A stretch of DNA of 40,090 nucleotides from JAWXVD01 sp044425705 (GCA_044425705.1 JAWXVD010000018.1:1-40090); one strand, 5' to 3'; counted from the stretch's first letter, positions 7,510-16,204 are shown. A program made the numbers and translations. Notes: generated by a model from the letters alone, not told the origin.

Positions 7510-8370
7510 TTATATTAACTTTCCTACTAATTCTTCATTCGTTAACATAGGAAACTGTTTTAACAATGCTTTTACTTTTAAAACAAATGTATTTTCTACA
7601 TCTAACAAATCTGCTATTTCATCAATTCCACTTTGCTTCTGTAGCTGTTTCTTGATGATTTTTATACGATTAAGTGTTTCTCCGATTTTTCTTTCTCTCT
7701 CCAATATTTCACACATAATTTCTATTCCTCCTTGCTCTTCTTTCAAAAATCTCACTCGCTTCACCAAATTTGGGAATGCTTTATGTTCTAATACCCCATC
7801 TGAATTTATCATATACTTTAGTAATTCCGTTTGTTCCCATGTGTCACACTTTCCATTTAAATTTACATAATACTCATAAGTTCCATTAGGAGCTTCCACT
7901 TCATTAAGCAATACCTGTCCCTTTAAATCTTTTAATTCACTATTTGTATTTTCAAACACTCTTTTAATCTTACTAATTCCTTTTTTAGTGCCTCCGAATC
8001 TCTTTTTCGAAATATAAATCCCATGCACATCTGATAATCCTTTATATTCCTTACTTTTTTCTAAAATTTCCACATCCACGCAAGCCGAATTATAGCGAAT
8101 CCTCTTCATATGGTCTTCATTGTTCTGCGGATGCATCTCCAAATGGATTCTTGTAGCCATTTCTTCTATCGCTAAAATATCTAATACCACTGAATGGCTT
8201 GCCAGTTGGCGAATAGAATACTGAGACTTCACTTCCTTGATTTTAAATTCTTTTTCCGTAATAATATTTGTTACTTCTTCACAAGCTTCTATATCTTCAA
8301 GTACCTTACTGAAAAAAATATCGCTAGTTAGCTGAAATAATAAAATCGTTTTTCTTTGTTCCTCTTTCAA
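7510..8370 (-). CDS. Rpn-type PD-(D/E)XK nuclease / putative transposase
   Basis: A 286-residue member of the Rpn/PDDEXK_2 family, DNA endonucleases that promote recombination and are often spread as multicopy genes. Seen in the sequence: an LTSDIFFSKVLED N-terminal helix, the metal-binding Asp64 in VVLDILA, and Glu78 in IHLEMH, where most members have Glu-Met-Gln; His80 replaces the usual Gln. A charged C-terminal helical region follows. The frame starts at a TTG at 8370, eight bases after an AAGGAG site. An ATG with the same site at closer spacing lies in another frame and stops after 16 codons. Its neighbours are a palindrome and a transposase remnant, so the locus is accessory DNA. Confidence 0.78.
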   Translation of the reverse strand: MKEEQRKTILLFQLTSDIFFSKVLEDIEACEEVTNIITEKEFKIKEVKSQYSIRQLASHSVVLDILAIEEMATRIHLEMHPQNNEDHMKRIRYNSACVDVEILEKSKEYKGLSDVHGIYISKKRFGGTKKGISKIKRVFENTNSELKDLKGQVLLNEVEAPNGTYEYYVNLNGKCDTWEQTELLKYMINSDGVLEHKAFPNLVKRVRFLKEEQGGIEIMCEILERERKIGETLNRIKIIKKQLQKQSGIDEIADLLDVENTFVLKVKALLKQFPMLTNEELVGKLI

Positions 8371-8694
8371 ACATTTCTCTCCTTATACAGTTGTTGGCAC
8401 AGAAGAACGATAGCTATTTAGAGACAAAACCATTTACTGCAAGAAATAGCATATTTTAAAATAATAATAAAAATATTCTCTATCCTTCTTCTGCTTTTAT
8501 TATGGGGTATTTGTAAAGCGAGAAAACTTCTCTCATTTCCTAGATGCGGATAGATTTATAGATACTTTCATATGCCATGTAAAGTCCATAGATACAAAGT
8601 CGTTAGAATTCTTGCTTATGTTACTTTATTCTAACCAATCTTTAAAGAAAATACAAGTGACATTTTTACCAAAAGTCAAAATATTGTTACATTT

Positions 8695-8716
8695 CGTTAC
8701 TGCGTGAACAGTAACG
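8695..8716. repeat. Short GTTAC-type extragenic palindrome, copy 1
   Basis: CGTTACTG and CAGTAACG form an 8-bp perfect stem around a 6-nt loop. The right half (GTGAACAGTAACG) resembles the palindrome at 14419-14444, whose reverse complement contains GTGAACTGTAACG. No T-tract follows. It looks like a dispersed REP-like palindrome; a protein-binding site is the alternative. Confidence 0.5.
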
Positions 8717-8741
8717 GGGAATGATTCAAAGCAAACATTTC

Positions 8742-8770
8742 TTGCCTTTTTATCTTATTTTCGTTATGAT
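8742..8770 (+). promoter_or_regulatory. Sigma-A-type promoter for rluA
   Basis: TTGCCT (8742-8747) and TATGAT (8765-8770) are separated by 17 bp, giving a leader of about 60 nt to the ATG at 8839. It is the only plus-strand promoter needed in the window. Confidence 0.6.
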
Positions 8771-8838
8771 AAAAATATAAACGCTTCTACCATATATACT
8801 AATCAAAATATAACTTCTTGTAAAGGAAATAATCTATT

Positions 8839-9783
8839 ATGAATAAAGAGAATACACAAAATATATCCGATAGGACTTGCTATAATAAACACGTGAATAG
8901 ACAATTAAAATACCAAGTTTCCCCAGATGAAGATGGGATGAGAACAGAAACCTTCTTAAAAAAGAAAGGCCTTTCTTCTAAATTAATCATTAAATTAAAA
9001 AAAGCTCCAAATGGGATTACCTTGCATGACACACTAATCTACACCACCCAAAAATTATCTGCTGGTGATGTGATAACTTTGACTTTACCATTAGAACAAT
9101 CTTCTGAAAATATCGTGGCTACAGATTTACCCTTTCCAATTGTTTATGAAGATGAAGATATTCTTGTTATCAACAAACCTGCTAATATGCCTATTCATCC
9201 TTCTCAAGGCAATTACAAAAATACTTTAGCAAATGCTGCCGCTTTTTATTTTCAATCAAAAAATCAATCTTTTGTATACCGTGCTATCAACCGACTTGAC
9301 CGTGATACTACTGGTTTACTTATTTTGGCAAAGAATCCTTTTAGTGCTTGTTTTTTATCTGCTTCTATGAAAAATAAGCAGATTAAACGTGAATACCTTG
9401 CTATTGTCAAAGGCACAATCGAAGAAGCAGATACCATATATGCACCTATTTCTAGAGTAGATGATTCTACCATAGAGCGAATGGTAGACTGGATTTACGG
9501 CGAATTAGCCATCACCCATTATAAACCTTTGTCTTATCGAAATGGTCTTTCCCTTCTTTCTGTCACCTTAGACACTGGGCGCACCCATCAAATTAGGGTT
9601 CATTTTGCTTATATTAATCATCCCCTATTAGGCGATTTTTTATATTACCCTGATTTTTCGAAAATCAATAGGCAATCACTACATTCTCATAAGATATCTT
9701 TTCCCCACCCGATAACTGGCTCTCAAATGGAGTTTGTTTGCCCTTTACCTAGTGATATGATAGCCATGTTAACTCCGAAATAA
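8839..9783 (+). CDS. RluA-family 23S rRNA/tRNA pseudouridine synthase
   Basis: A 314-residue protein of the RluA/RluD family, which isomerises uridine in rRNA or tRNA. An S4-like N-terminal part (about residues 25-85) precedes the catalytic domain, which begins at IVYEDEDILVINKPA. The hallmark NRLDRDTTGLLILAK (from residue 151) carries the catalytic Asp154, and GRTHQIRVHF closes the active site. An AAAGGA site precedes the ATG. It is the only plus-strand gene in the window and its last 15 bp overlap the end of the convergent spoVAF-like gene. The exact uridine target cannot be read from sequence. Confidence 0.9.
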   Translation: MNKENTQNISDRTCYNKHVNRQLKYQVSPDEDGMRTETFLKKKGLSSKLIIKLKKAPNGITLHDTLIYTTQKLSAGDVITLTLPLEQSSENIVATDLPFPIVYEDEDILVINKPANMPIHPSQGNYKNTLANAAAFYFQSKNQSFVYRAINRLDRDTTGLLILAKNPFSACFLSASMKNKQIKREYLAIVKGTIEEADTIYAPISRVDDSTIERMVDWIYGELAITHYKPLSYRNGLSLLSVTLDTGRTHQIRVHFAYINHPLLGDFLYYPDFSKINRQSLHSHKISFPHPITGSQMEFVCPLPSDMIAMLTPK

Positions 9784-11154
9784 TCTTTTTCTTAATTCTT
9801 TATATTGAAAAGGAATTAAGGGATAGAGATACATGTTTCCCGATACGCTTTTATTCGTTGCCATAATCATACAGATTGCAATTGTGCCAATGCCAAATCC
9901 CCAAATACCAAATACAGATGTAGTGAGTAATAGTAAGATTCTCATAAATTTCAATGCATATCCTAATTCAAAATTACTTTGTGTATAATTAGCGATTGCC
10001 ACAAAGGCCATATAGAGCATGACTTCTGAATTAAACCATCCAGAATCTACAGAAAATTGTCCTAATACAATACCCGCCACAACACTAAGGGGAGTGGTTA
10101 ACATATTTGGGGTATTAATAGCCGCTAATTTCAATCCATCTATTGCCAGTTCTAAAATCAAAAATTGCCACACAATAGGAACATGTATAGTATCTGTAAT
10201 GATAATAAATTCCAATTCTCTTGGAATCCATTGGGGATTTTCAATCAGTAACAAAAATACTGGAGTCAAAAACAGAGTCACGATACCTATCAAAAACCTA
10301 GATAACTTTAAATAACTACCTGTAATAGGTGGAAAATAATAATCATCTGCTTCATCCATAATGTCAAACAGAGAGGTAGGCACTATCATAACCTGTGGTG
10401 CATTATCCACTAAAATAATTAAATTCCCTTCTAAAATAGATGCTGCTGCCGTATCGGGTCTTTCTGTATATTTAAACTTGGGAAATGGATTATACCATCT
10501 TCCCGCATAAATGGACTCTGCTAAACTTTCTTGATTCATGGTTAAGGCATCCCGCCTAATATTTTTTATCTTTTCTTGCATTTTTTTTAGAAATGTAGCA
10601 TCTACTCGATTTTTCATATAACAAAATACTACATCTGTTTTTGAACTTTCTCCTACCGTATAGATTTCCATTGCTAAGTTAGATGAACGAATCCTCCTTC
10701 TAATCAATGCCGTATTAAATACAATGGTCTCTACAAATCCATCTCTAGAACCTCGCAAAGTTTTATCCTTGGATGGCTCTTCTACACTTCTGGCTGGATA
10801 GCTTCTACAGTCTAAGCCAATACAAACATCATACCCATCTATAAAAAAGGCTGTTACTCCTGATAGAATATTTTGAATAGCTTCCTTTTGTGTTTTGATT
10901 AAGGAAACCTCCACATAAGGTACTATGGTTTCTATTAATGATTCACTACTTTCTGGCAAATCTTCTTTTTTTAAGTTATGAAAATATTCTAACAGCTTCT
11001 CTAAAATTGCTTCTTCTACAAACCCATCAATAAAATATAGCCCCCCTTGTACGCCATCTATAGAAATAGGCTTATATAATACATCAAAGTTTTTTCCTAT
11101 TCCCAATGTATCTGTTATCTTTTGATTATTTTCCTCAAAATTTTTTGAAAGCAT
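9769..11154 (-). CDS. spoVAF: GerA-family spore membrane protein, SpoVAF-like
   Basis: A 461-residue GerA-family protein. The cytoplasmic N-terminal domain starts LGIGKNFDVLYKPI, which resembles SpoVAF more than GerAA/GerBA as I recall them. A conserved block around residues 200-245 (RRDALTMNQESLAESI and NPFPKFKYTERPD) precedes a C-terminal half with about five membrane spans and the segment PPITGSYLKLSRF. SpoVAF-type proteins sit in the spore inner membrane and help in germination with the SpoVA dipicolinate channel; no other spoVA genes are adjacent here. The start has GGAGG six bases upstream and a sigma-G-like promoter, fitting forespore expression. It overlaps convergent rluA by 15 bp. 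Confidence 0.78.
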   Translation of the reverse strand: MLSKNFEENNQKITDTLGIGKNFDVLYKPISIDGVQGGLYFIDGFVEEAILEKLLEYFHNLKKEDLPESSESLIETIVPYVEVSLIKTQKEAIQNILSGVTAFFIDGYDVCIGLDCRSYPARSVEEPSKDKTLRGSRDGFVETIVFNTALIRRRIRSSNLAMEIYTVGESSKTDVVFCYMKNRVDATFLKKMQEKIKNIRRDALTMNQESLAESIYAGRWYNPFPKFKYTERPDTAAASILEGNLIILVDNAPQVMIVPTSLFDIMDEADDYYFPPITGSYLKLSRFLIGIVTLFLTPVFLLLIENPQWIPRELEFIIITDTIHVPIVWQFLILELAIDGLKLAAINTPNMLTTPLSVVAGIVLGQFSVDSGWFNSEVMLYMAFVAIANYTQSNFELGYALKFMRILLLLTTSVFGIWGFGIGTIAICMIMATNKSVSGNMYLYPLIPFQYKELRKRLFRS

Positions 11155-11210
11155 AGTTTTCCTCCACCTTTTTTCTTAGTATAAAACATTTGTAGGAAAA
11201 CTATGCTTTC
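11147..11210 (-). promoter_or_regulatory. Sigma-G-like promoter and 17-bp palindrome over the spoVAF start
   Basis: On the minus strand, GCATA (11206-11202) and TATACTA (11183-11177), 18 bp apart, closely match the forespore sigma-G consensus as I recall it. The predicted start near 11170 leaves a leader of only about 15 nt with GGAGG (11165-11161). A perfect 17-bp inverted repeat (11147-11163 and 11194-11210) joins the -35 region to the ribosome site and start codon. A longer transcript reading in from the upstream operon would fold and hide the start site; the sigma-G transcript would not. Confidence 0.55.
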
Positions 11211-11223
11211 TATATATTATCAA

Positions 11224-12369
11224 TTACTTTTTCTTAGTGCCATATCGAACTTTTTCATATAAATCATGTAATTCTTCTATCTCTAGGTTAGCCATCTCTT
11301 CCATCTCTGCTGGTGTTTGCCAATGCTTTGGTCCATGTTTCTTTAATTCTTTTTTGTATCTTCTTCTAATTTTCATATCCTCACTAAAATCAAAAAATTC
11401 GTACCACTTTTTCTTTCTAATCTCTCGTTTTAAAATTTCATCATTCACATCCACACTTGACTCAATCGTATCATTCTTTTCAAACTGTACTTGATTAAAG
11501 GTGACGATAATTTTATAAACAGCTCGTACTATGATATATATCAATGCTCCATAGAAGACAACAATCATAATCTTTTCAAGTATTTCCCACAGAACCTTCA
11601 ATTTAGAATCTTCCTGTTCTCCACCAACAAGTTCTGATAAATCCATTCCTCCTTGTTGTTGCTCTTCTTGTTCATAAACCTCTTCTTCAAGCATTACTGC
11701 TTCAAATTCTGGCATTGTAATCGCAAAAAATTCATATTGATACTGTATAACGGGTATCATCCACAACAACATCAGAATTGACACTATAAAAAAGATTTTA
11801 ATACCTGTATCTAAAATCCTATTTCTTGGCATATTAGCTTTCTCATGACGGATTCTAATATACTCTTCAAAACGACATAATCCATGAAATGAAAAGGATA
11901 ATAATGAGCCTATAATCAGATGATATATTGCCATTTTTTGTAAAAAGATATCTTCTGTAACACCACATAACAGGATATATGCAACAATAGCTAATAACAA
12001 AGTAAAATGGGTATCATCTAGACTCCCCTCCATACCCTGCAGACGATTTGAAAATCTAATGACCCACAAAAAGACTGTAATCACCACAAAAAGTATACTG
12101 CCTGTAATGATATAAAACGCAACAGATACAAAAAGTCCTAAAAAAATAAACTGGCCTATATTTTTTAATTTTTTCATTCCAATTTTGAAAATAATCAAGG
12201 GAAATATAAAGAATAGACCTTGTATGTAGTATAGTTCCACTCCATTTCCCATCGCTAAAAGCTCATCTACCTTGGTTTCTAAAAATGCATATCCCAAGGA
12301 AATGAGTAACGTCCATACAATATGTGGAATATATTTGTAAATCGTGTATTTATTCACATGTATTTTCAC
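11224..12369 (-). CDS. Membrane protein of MoxR/DUF58 operon, DUF4129-like C-terminus
   Basis: A 381-residue protein with about seven hydrophobic spans (most in residues 12-165, then about 190-210 and 270-290), an acidic Glu/Gln-rich external stretch before residue 250, and a basic cytoplasmic tail. The tail (IRRRYKKELKKHG, TPAEMEEMAN, DLYEKVRYG) resembles the DUF4129 domain that often ends proteins in this operon type. It starts with GTG behind GAGGT, 12 bp after the DUF58 gene. MoxR-DUF58-membrane-protein systems are thought to assemble or maintain cell-envelope proteins; the specific role is unknown. The usual transglutaminase domain is not seen. Confidence 0.65.
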   Translation of the reverse strand: MKIHVNKYTIYKYIPHIVWTLLISLGYAFLETKVDELLAMGNGVELYYIQGLFFIFPLIIFKIGMKKLKNIGQFIFLGLFVSVAFYIITGSILFVVITVFLWVIRFSNRLQGMEGSLDDTHFTLLLAIVAYILLCGVTEDIFLQKMAIYHLIIGSLLSFSFHGLCRFEEYIRIRHEKANMPRNRILDTGIKIFFIVSILMLLWMIPVIQYQYEFFAITMPEFEAVMLEEEVYEQEEQQQGGMDLSELVGGEQEDSKLKVLWEILEKIMIVVFYGALIYIIVRAVYKIIVTFNQVQFEKNDTIESSVDVNDEILKREIRKKKWYEFFDFSEDMKIRRRYKKELKKHGPKHWQTPAEMEEMANLEIEELHDLYEKVRYGTKKK

Positions 12370-12381
12370 TTCTACCTCACC

Positions 12382-13479
12382 CTACTCAGTCAAATCACCT
12401 GACTCTAATTCCCATGTTATGTATTGGTTATGTATTCCTTCTACTTGCGGTTTTATATATTGATACGGAATAATCCATAAAAAATCTTCTAGATTCTGTT
12501 TTACTATGTTCTCTAATTCTAAATTTTTAGAAACCAAAACTACATAGGTATCTTTTGGCACTTCTTTTAGTAAACTGTCCATAGATAACTGGTCAACTCT
12601 TTCTAGCTTTGCCAATTCTTGTTTAATCACTGAAATGCCTAATCCTCTTACATCATTAAGCACAATTCTTTCTTTTGTTCTACAATCAATTCCATTTGTC
12701 TCTAAATTAACCTCTACCCCTTGTACTAGCAATCGTTCTACCAAAGCAGATGCAATACGGATAGATTCTTCATTTAAATCTTCAGCTAATACACTCCGAT
12801 TCCCATATGTATCTAATAAGATGAATACATTTGAATTCATAGAAGAATCATACATATTAACCACCAAATCCTGTGATTTTGCAGTTGCTTTCCAATTAAT
12901 ACGATTCATAGGATCGGTCATTGTATAATTGCGAATTCCACCAAATGCAAAAGGATCTTCATACAGTTTTTTCTTTACCAACAAGTCTCCCATAATTCTT
13001 GAAAACGGAGTTGCTATCCTATCACTTTTTACTTTTCTAGGATATACATAAAAAGATGAAAAACAGGATTTACTTCCCAAATGCTTATCCATCAAAAATA
13101 AATCTGAAGACATCATTTCAATCTTTTCTAACTTATAATATCCTCTCTTTTGACAAATAATTTCAAAGGTTCGACTAATTTTCCTTTTGATTCCTACAGC
13201 AAAAACATCTCTTCGATATAGCTTATCACTAACAGCTGAGTTAGCCATATCCGTATACTTTAGCCCTTTGTCTAATTGAAAAAATATTTCTAAAATAGGA
13301 AGTGGAAGAAATTTATCGTTAATGATAATTTCTTTGATATTGCTTCGTTCTCCTTCATGTACGTTTTCACTAGGGAGATACACTTCTACTTTTAACTTTT
13401 TATCCCAAAATTTTCGATAAATAACATTAACACTCACGTATAATATGAAAGCAATAAAAAAAATAATTACTACTATCAT
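12382..13479 (-). CDS. DUF58 domain protein
   Basis: A protein of about 365 residues with an N-terminal membrane anchor (IVVIIFFIAFILYVSV), a beta-rich middle and the DUF58 signature at about residues 180-205: GGIRNYTMTDPMNRINWKAT. A von Willebrand-A-like segment (VFILLDTYGN) follows. DUF58 proteins work with MoxR ATPases, probably as the adaptor that receives substrates or metal ions; this is family knowledge. I chose the ATG at 13479 because it overlaps the moxR stop as ATGA and has GGAGG ten bases upstream. The ATG three codons earlier lies too close to that site. Confidence 0.88.
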   Translation of the reverse strand: MIVVIIFFIAFILYVSVNVIYRKFWDKKLKVEVYLPSENVHEGERSNIKEIIINDKFLPLPILEIFFQLDKGLKYTDMANSAVSDKLYRRDVFAVGIKRKISRTFEIICQKRGYYKLEKIEMMSSDLFLMDKHLGSKSCFSSFYVYPRKVKSDRIATPFSRIMGDLLVKKKLYEDPFAFGGIRNYTMTDPMNRINWKATAKSQDLVVNMYDSSMNSNVFILLDTYGNRSVLAEDLNEESIRIASALVERLLVQGVEVNLETNGIDCRTKERIVLNDVRGLGISVIKQELAKLERVDQLSMDSLLKEVPKDTYVVLVSKNLELENIVKQNLEDFLWIIPYQYIKPQVEGIHNQYITWELESGDLTE

Positions 13480-14405
13480 TGATTCCATTCCTCCGTTGTA
13501 ATAGGAACTGTTTGTAACAACTGTGCAATCACTGCTTTTTGCTCTTTTATAGAGGAATATCCATCTGTAATTTTCATTCTATGTGCTAAAACAGGTTCTG
13601 CTAATGCTTTTACATCTTCAGGAATGACATATTGTCTGCCTTGTATATACGCATAAGCTCTTGTCGCTTTTAATAACGCTAAAGAACCTCTTGGACTGAT
13701 TCCTACTTGTGCATAAGATTTTTTTCTAGATTCTATAGCAAGATTTGCAATATATTCTACAATCAAATCATGCACATATACTTGCTTCACTTCCTCAATC
13801 ATAACCACAATATCTTCAATAGATGCTACCTTTTCTAATATAGTTAAAGGTTCACCTGTCATAAATCGTTTTAAAATAGCAAGTTCCGATTCCTTAGATG
13901 ATTCTTCCATATGAATTCGCATAAGAAAACGATCTAGCTGTGCTTCTGGAAGCGCATAGGTACCTAAGGTTTCCAGTGGATTTTGTGTAGCGATGACTAG
14001 AAACGGTTTTTCTAATGTTCTCGTTACTCCATCTACTGTAATTTGCTTTTCTGCCATACACTCCAATAAACTTGATTGAGTTCTAGGTGTAGCCCTATTA
14101 ATTTCGTCAGCAAGCAATATATGACAAAAAGCTGGTCCTTCTTTAAATACAAATTCCCCTATCTTTTGATTATAATAATTTAATCCTGTTACATCTGATG
14201 GCAATAAATCTGGTGTAAATTGAATTCTTTGAAAGGTACCATCAATTGTTTTTGCAATACTAGATGATAATACTGTTTTTCCAGTACCAGGCATATCCTC
14301 TATCAGTACATGACCTTCTGCCAACATCGCTGTTAATAATAAATCTATTGTATTACCTTGCCCTACCATAACTTTTTCAATATTTTCTTTTATATTTTTT
14401 ATCAT
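13476..14405 (-). CDS. MoxR-family AAA+ ATPase
   Basis: A 309-residue AAA+ ATPase. Walker A is PGTGKT (about 39-44), Walker B is ILLADE (96-101), and the sensor-1 region reads FLVIATQNP. The conserved ERxx-type MoxR segment GTYALPEAQLDRFLMRI is complete. MoxR ATPases act as chaperones that activate or insert cofactors into client proteins, in partnership with the DUF58 protein encoded just downstream with a 4-bp stop/start overlap. It is the first gene of the three-gene operon. Its ribosome site is weak, and a GTTAC palindrome lies within its leader. Confidence 0.92.
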   Translation of the reverse strand: MIKNIKENIEKVMVGQGNTIDLLLTAMLAEGHVLIEDMPGTGKTVLSSSIAKTIDGTFQRIQFTPDLLPSDVTGLNYYNQKIGEFVFKEGPAFCHILLADEINRATPRTQSSLLECMAEKQITVDGVTRTLEKPFLVIATQNPLETLGTYALPEAQLDRFLMRIHMEESSKESELAILKRFMTGEPLTILEKVASIEDIVVMIEEVKQVYVHDLIVEYIANLAIESRKKSYAQVGISPRGSLALLKATRAYAYIQGRQYVIPEDVKALAEPVLAHRMKITDGYSSIKEQKAVIAQLLQTVPITTEEWNQ

Positions 14406-14418
14406 GTCTTCGCCTTTT

Positions 14419-14444
14419 CGTTACAGTTCACACAACCTGTAACG
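14419..14444. repeat. Short GTTAC-type extragenic palindrome, copy 2
   Basis: CGTTACAG and CTGTAACG form an 8-bp perfect stem with a 10-nt loop, 14 bp before the moxR ATG and probably within its leader RNA. It resembles copy 1 at 8695-8716. It could regulate moxR translation or be a dispersed palindrome. Confidence 0.5.
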
Positions 14445-14483
14445 CCTTTTTCTCTATTATCACTTGACCTTGTTGACAGTATA

Positions 14484-14537
14484 CAAACAAAAAAGAGTTA
14501 GCAACCAAATTTATAGATTTCTAACTCTTTTTGTTTG
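14484..14537 (-). terminator. Rho-independent terminator after the ECF S-component gene
   Basis: AAAAAGAGTTAG (14490-14501) and its complement (14521-14532) form a 12-bp stem, extended by CAAAC/GTTTG with a bulge. On the minus strand the stem is followed by a run of six T residues. It ends the ECF/SAM-hydrolase operon. The symmetry could also let it work on the plus strand. Confidence 0.8.
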
Positions 14538-14619
14538 AATTCACACCTGCTCGCAGTCTAACTATTTCAATCTCCCAAAATTTCCTCTTGAAAAGTTCTA
14601 CTTTTCAAGTAATAATTGC

Positions 14620-15180
14620 TTACGAATTTTTCGAAAGACTTCCTTTTTGTGATTTTGTTTTGCTATAAGCAATCAATAATAATGTTCCAATCACACCAGT
14701 CGCTACGATATTTAAAATCGCTGCGATGATACCTTGTGTAAATACTAAATTTACAGGTTCCGCATAAATAACAATATCAAGTACTGGAGCAACAACTACC
14801 CATGCGATAATGTTACCAACAACTTGGAATGCATTAAAACGAACCACATCTTTTGTTCCAAAAATACCTTCTTCAATTTTTAAATTTAAGTGTGCAAATC
14901 CAGCAACAAAACCAGATACACCAGAAGCGATTACCCAACTCCACCAAGCAGAACCGTATTGCACTGAATCTGAGATAGCATGTCCGATAAATGCAATTAA
15001 AGCACCTGCTACTGGTCCAAATAATGCACCGAAAAATGCACTGATGCCATATGCTGTTTGTAATTGTGTTTCTGGAATCCAACTTGGCACTTTAACATAC
15101 ATAAATAAAAGTGTGAATAAAGCTGCTCCTAGACCTGTTGCTACGATTGTTTTTGTGTCAAACTTAAATAGTTTTTTCAT
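14620..15180 (-). CDS. ECF transporter S component, UPF0397 family
   Basis: A 186-residue membrane protein with about five or six spans. It begins TKTIVATGLGAALFTLLF, the small-residue first helix that docks on EcfT in ECF importers, and contains FGPVAGALIAFIGHAISDS and YGSAWWSWVIASG, both hallmarks of UPF0397 (for example the streptococcal UPF0397/EcfA/EcfT cassette). The substrate of this S-component class is not established to my knowledge. The ATG has a GGAGGG site. It lies 92 bp after a SAM hydrolase gene and is the last gene before the terminator, while the EcfT and ATPase genes are upstream in the same direction. Confidence 0.85.
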   Translation of the reverse strand: MKKLFKFDTKTIVATGLGAALFTLLFMYVKVPSWIPETQLQTAYGISAFFGALFGPVAGALIAFIGHAISDSVQYGSAWWSWVIASGVSGFVAGFAHLNLKIEEGIFGTKDVVRFNAFQVVGNIIAWVVVAPVLDIVIYAEPVNLVFTQGIIAAILNIVATGVIGTLLLIAYSKTKSQKGSLSKNS

Positions 15181-15272
15181 CTGTAAAACCCTCCATCATA
15201 TTTGATATATTTTCGTAACCATCTCATTTTGAAATGTTACGTGCTCCACTGTTTTATCTTACCATACTTCTT

Positions 15273-16127
15273 TTATTTTGTGAACTCTATTTCCCATTCC
15301 GAACCATAACTTAAATCAAATTTTTCTACAAAGCTTCCTTGGCTGACAGCCATGGCTACCTTCATCAATTCATTGTTGTAAATCATTGGATCACCCTTTT
15401 TCGCAAATCCAAAGCTTTGGTGGAAAAGAACAGTATCATCAAATCTCACTTCACCTGCACAAGTAACTTTTACATGCACCATATCTCCATATGCAAATCC
15501 AGCTTCCTGAAATGCATCCAATGGAATATTGGTCCATAAATTCCCAAAGTTAGGATCATTAATTTCAAAAATACCTTTTACGTTCCCTGCCTCAATAACT
15601 GGTTCAAGGATTGGATGTTCTATAATCTCATCTACAGAATATTCTGGTCCTACCCCTTCAAAATCAATGATTCCACTTGCAAGACGTGCAGCAGTATATC
15701 CGAATAGATCACGTCCATGGAAAATCGCTACCCCTTCCGTTCCCTTTCCTCGCAAACGGTTCACCGTTTCGTCAATTTCTCGAACCGCTTCGATTCCAAT
15801 TAAATTTTTCACATGGGTTAAGGCTCCATTATCAGGCGTTACAATGTAGTAACCATCCACTGTTTTCGCTACACATGCTTTTCTCGCCGTACCTACTCCT
15901 GGATCCACTACAGAAACATAAACAGTTCCCTCTGGCCAAAATTGTAAGCTTTGATAGAGGCGATAACTTGCACTCCAAGTATCATATTGTGGTAACTGAT
16001 GGGTACCATCAAAAATCTCTAATTCTCTATCTACTGTTTTTACTACCCCATACATAGAACTAACTGCTCCCTCTAAGTATGTGAAATCTGTTTGAAATAC
16101 TAAAATTGGTTTATCAAATTTACTCAT
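15273..16127 (-). CDS. S-adenosyl-L-methionine hydrolase (DUF62), paralog 1
   Basis: A 284-residue member of the SAM hydroxide adenosyltransferase family (DUF62), which in characterised members converts SAM and water to adenosine and methionine. The Asp-Arg-His triad is kept: Asp75 and Arg82 in VVDPGVGTAR, and His137 in FHGRD; TPDNG is also present. It differs widely from the paralog at 19628-20497, so this is not a recent duplication. There is no ribosome site near its ATG. A strong AAGGAG lies 32 nt upstream with a small hairpin between, and a larger structured RNA lies before that, so expression is probably controlled through the leader. It is followed by the S component. Confidence 0.88.
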   Translation of the reverse strand: MSKFDKPILVFQTDFTYLEGAVSSMYGVVKTVDRELEIFDGTHQLPQYDTWSASYRLYQSLQFWPEGTVYVSVVDPGVGTARKACVAKTVDGYYIVTPDNGALTHVKNLIGIEAVREIDETVNRLRGKGTEGVAIFHGRDLFGYTAARLASGIIDFEGVGPEYSVDEIIEHPILEPVIEAGNVKGIFEINDPNFGNLWTNIPLDAFQEAGFAYGDMVHVKVTCAGEVRFDDTVLFHQSFGFAKKGDPMIYNNELMKVAMAVSQGSFVEKFDLSYGSEWEIEFTK

Positions 16128-16138
16128 TCTTTATTTAT

Positions 16139-16164
16139 GTATCATTCACGATACATTTCTCCTT
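16139..16164 (-). promoter_or_regulatory. Displaced ribosome site with hairpin before SAM hydrolase 1
   Basis: AAGGAG (16164-16159) is too far from the ATG at 16127 to act directly. Between them lies a GTATC/GATAC hairpin (16139-16154). The AAGGAG could also serve the tiny frames ATG-Tyr-Arg-Glu-stop or GTG-Asn-Asp-Thr-stop, so a leader peptide or a fold that brings the site closer is possible. Confidence 0.4.
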
Positions 16165-16204
16165 CTTTTATTTATAATAATAATCATCACTTTCTCTCGG
16201 TCTG

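Larger units (their letters stand above)
8371..8838. other. 468-bp divergent intergenic region
   Basis: This AT-rich region separates the rpn gene from rluA. Within it I can support a GTTAC-type palindrome at 8695-8716 and a sigma-A promoter at 8742-8770 for rluA. Nothing else in it is recognisable. Confidence 0.6.

Noticed and set aside
15529..16057. Plus-strand frames opposite SAM hydrolase 1
   Set aside because: The DUF62 gene on the minus strand has a full catalytic triad; the plus frames have none.
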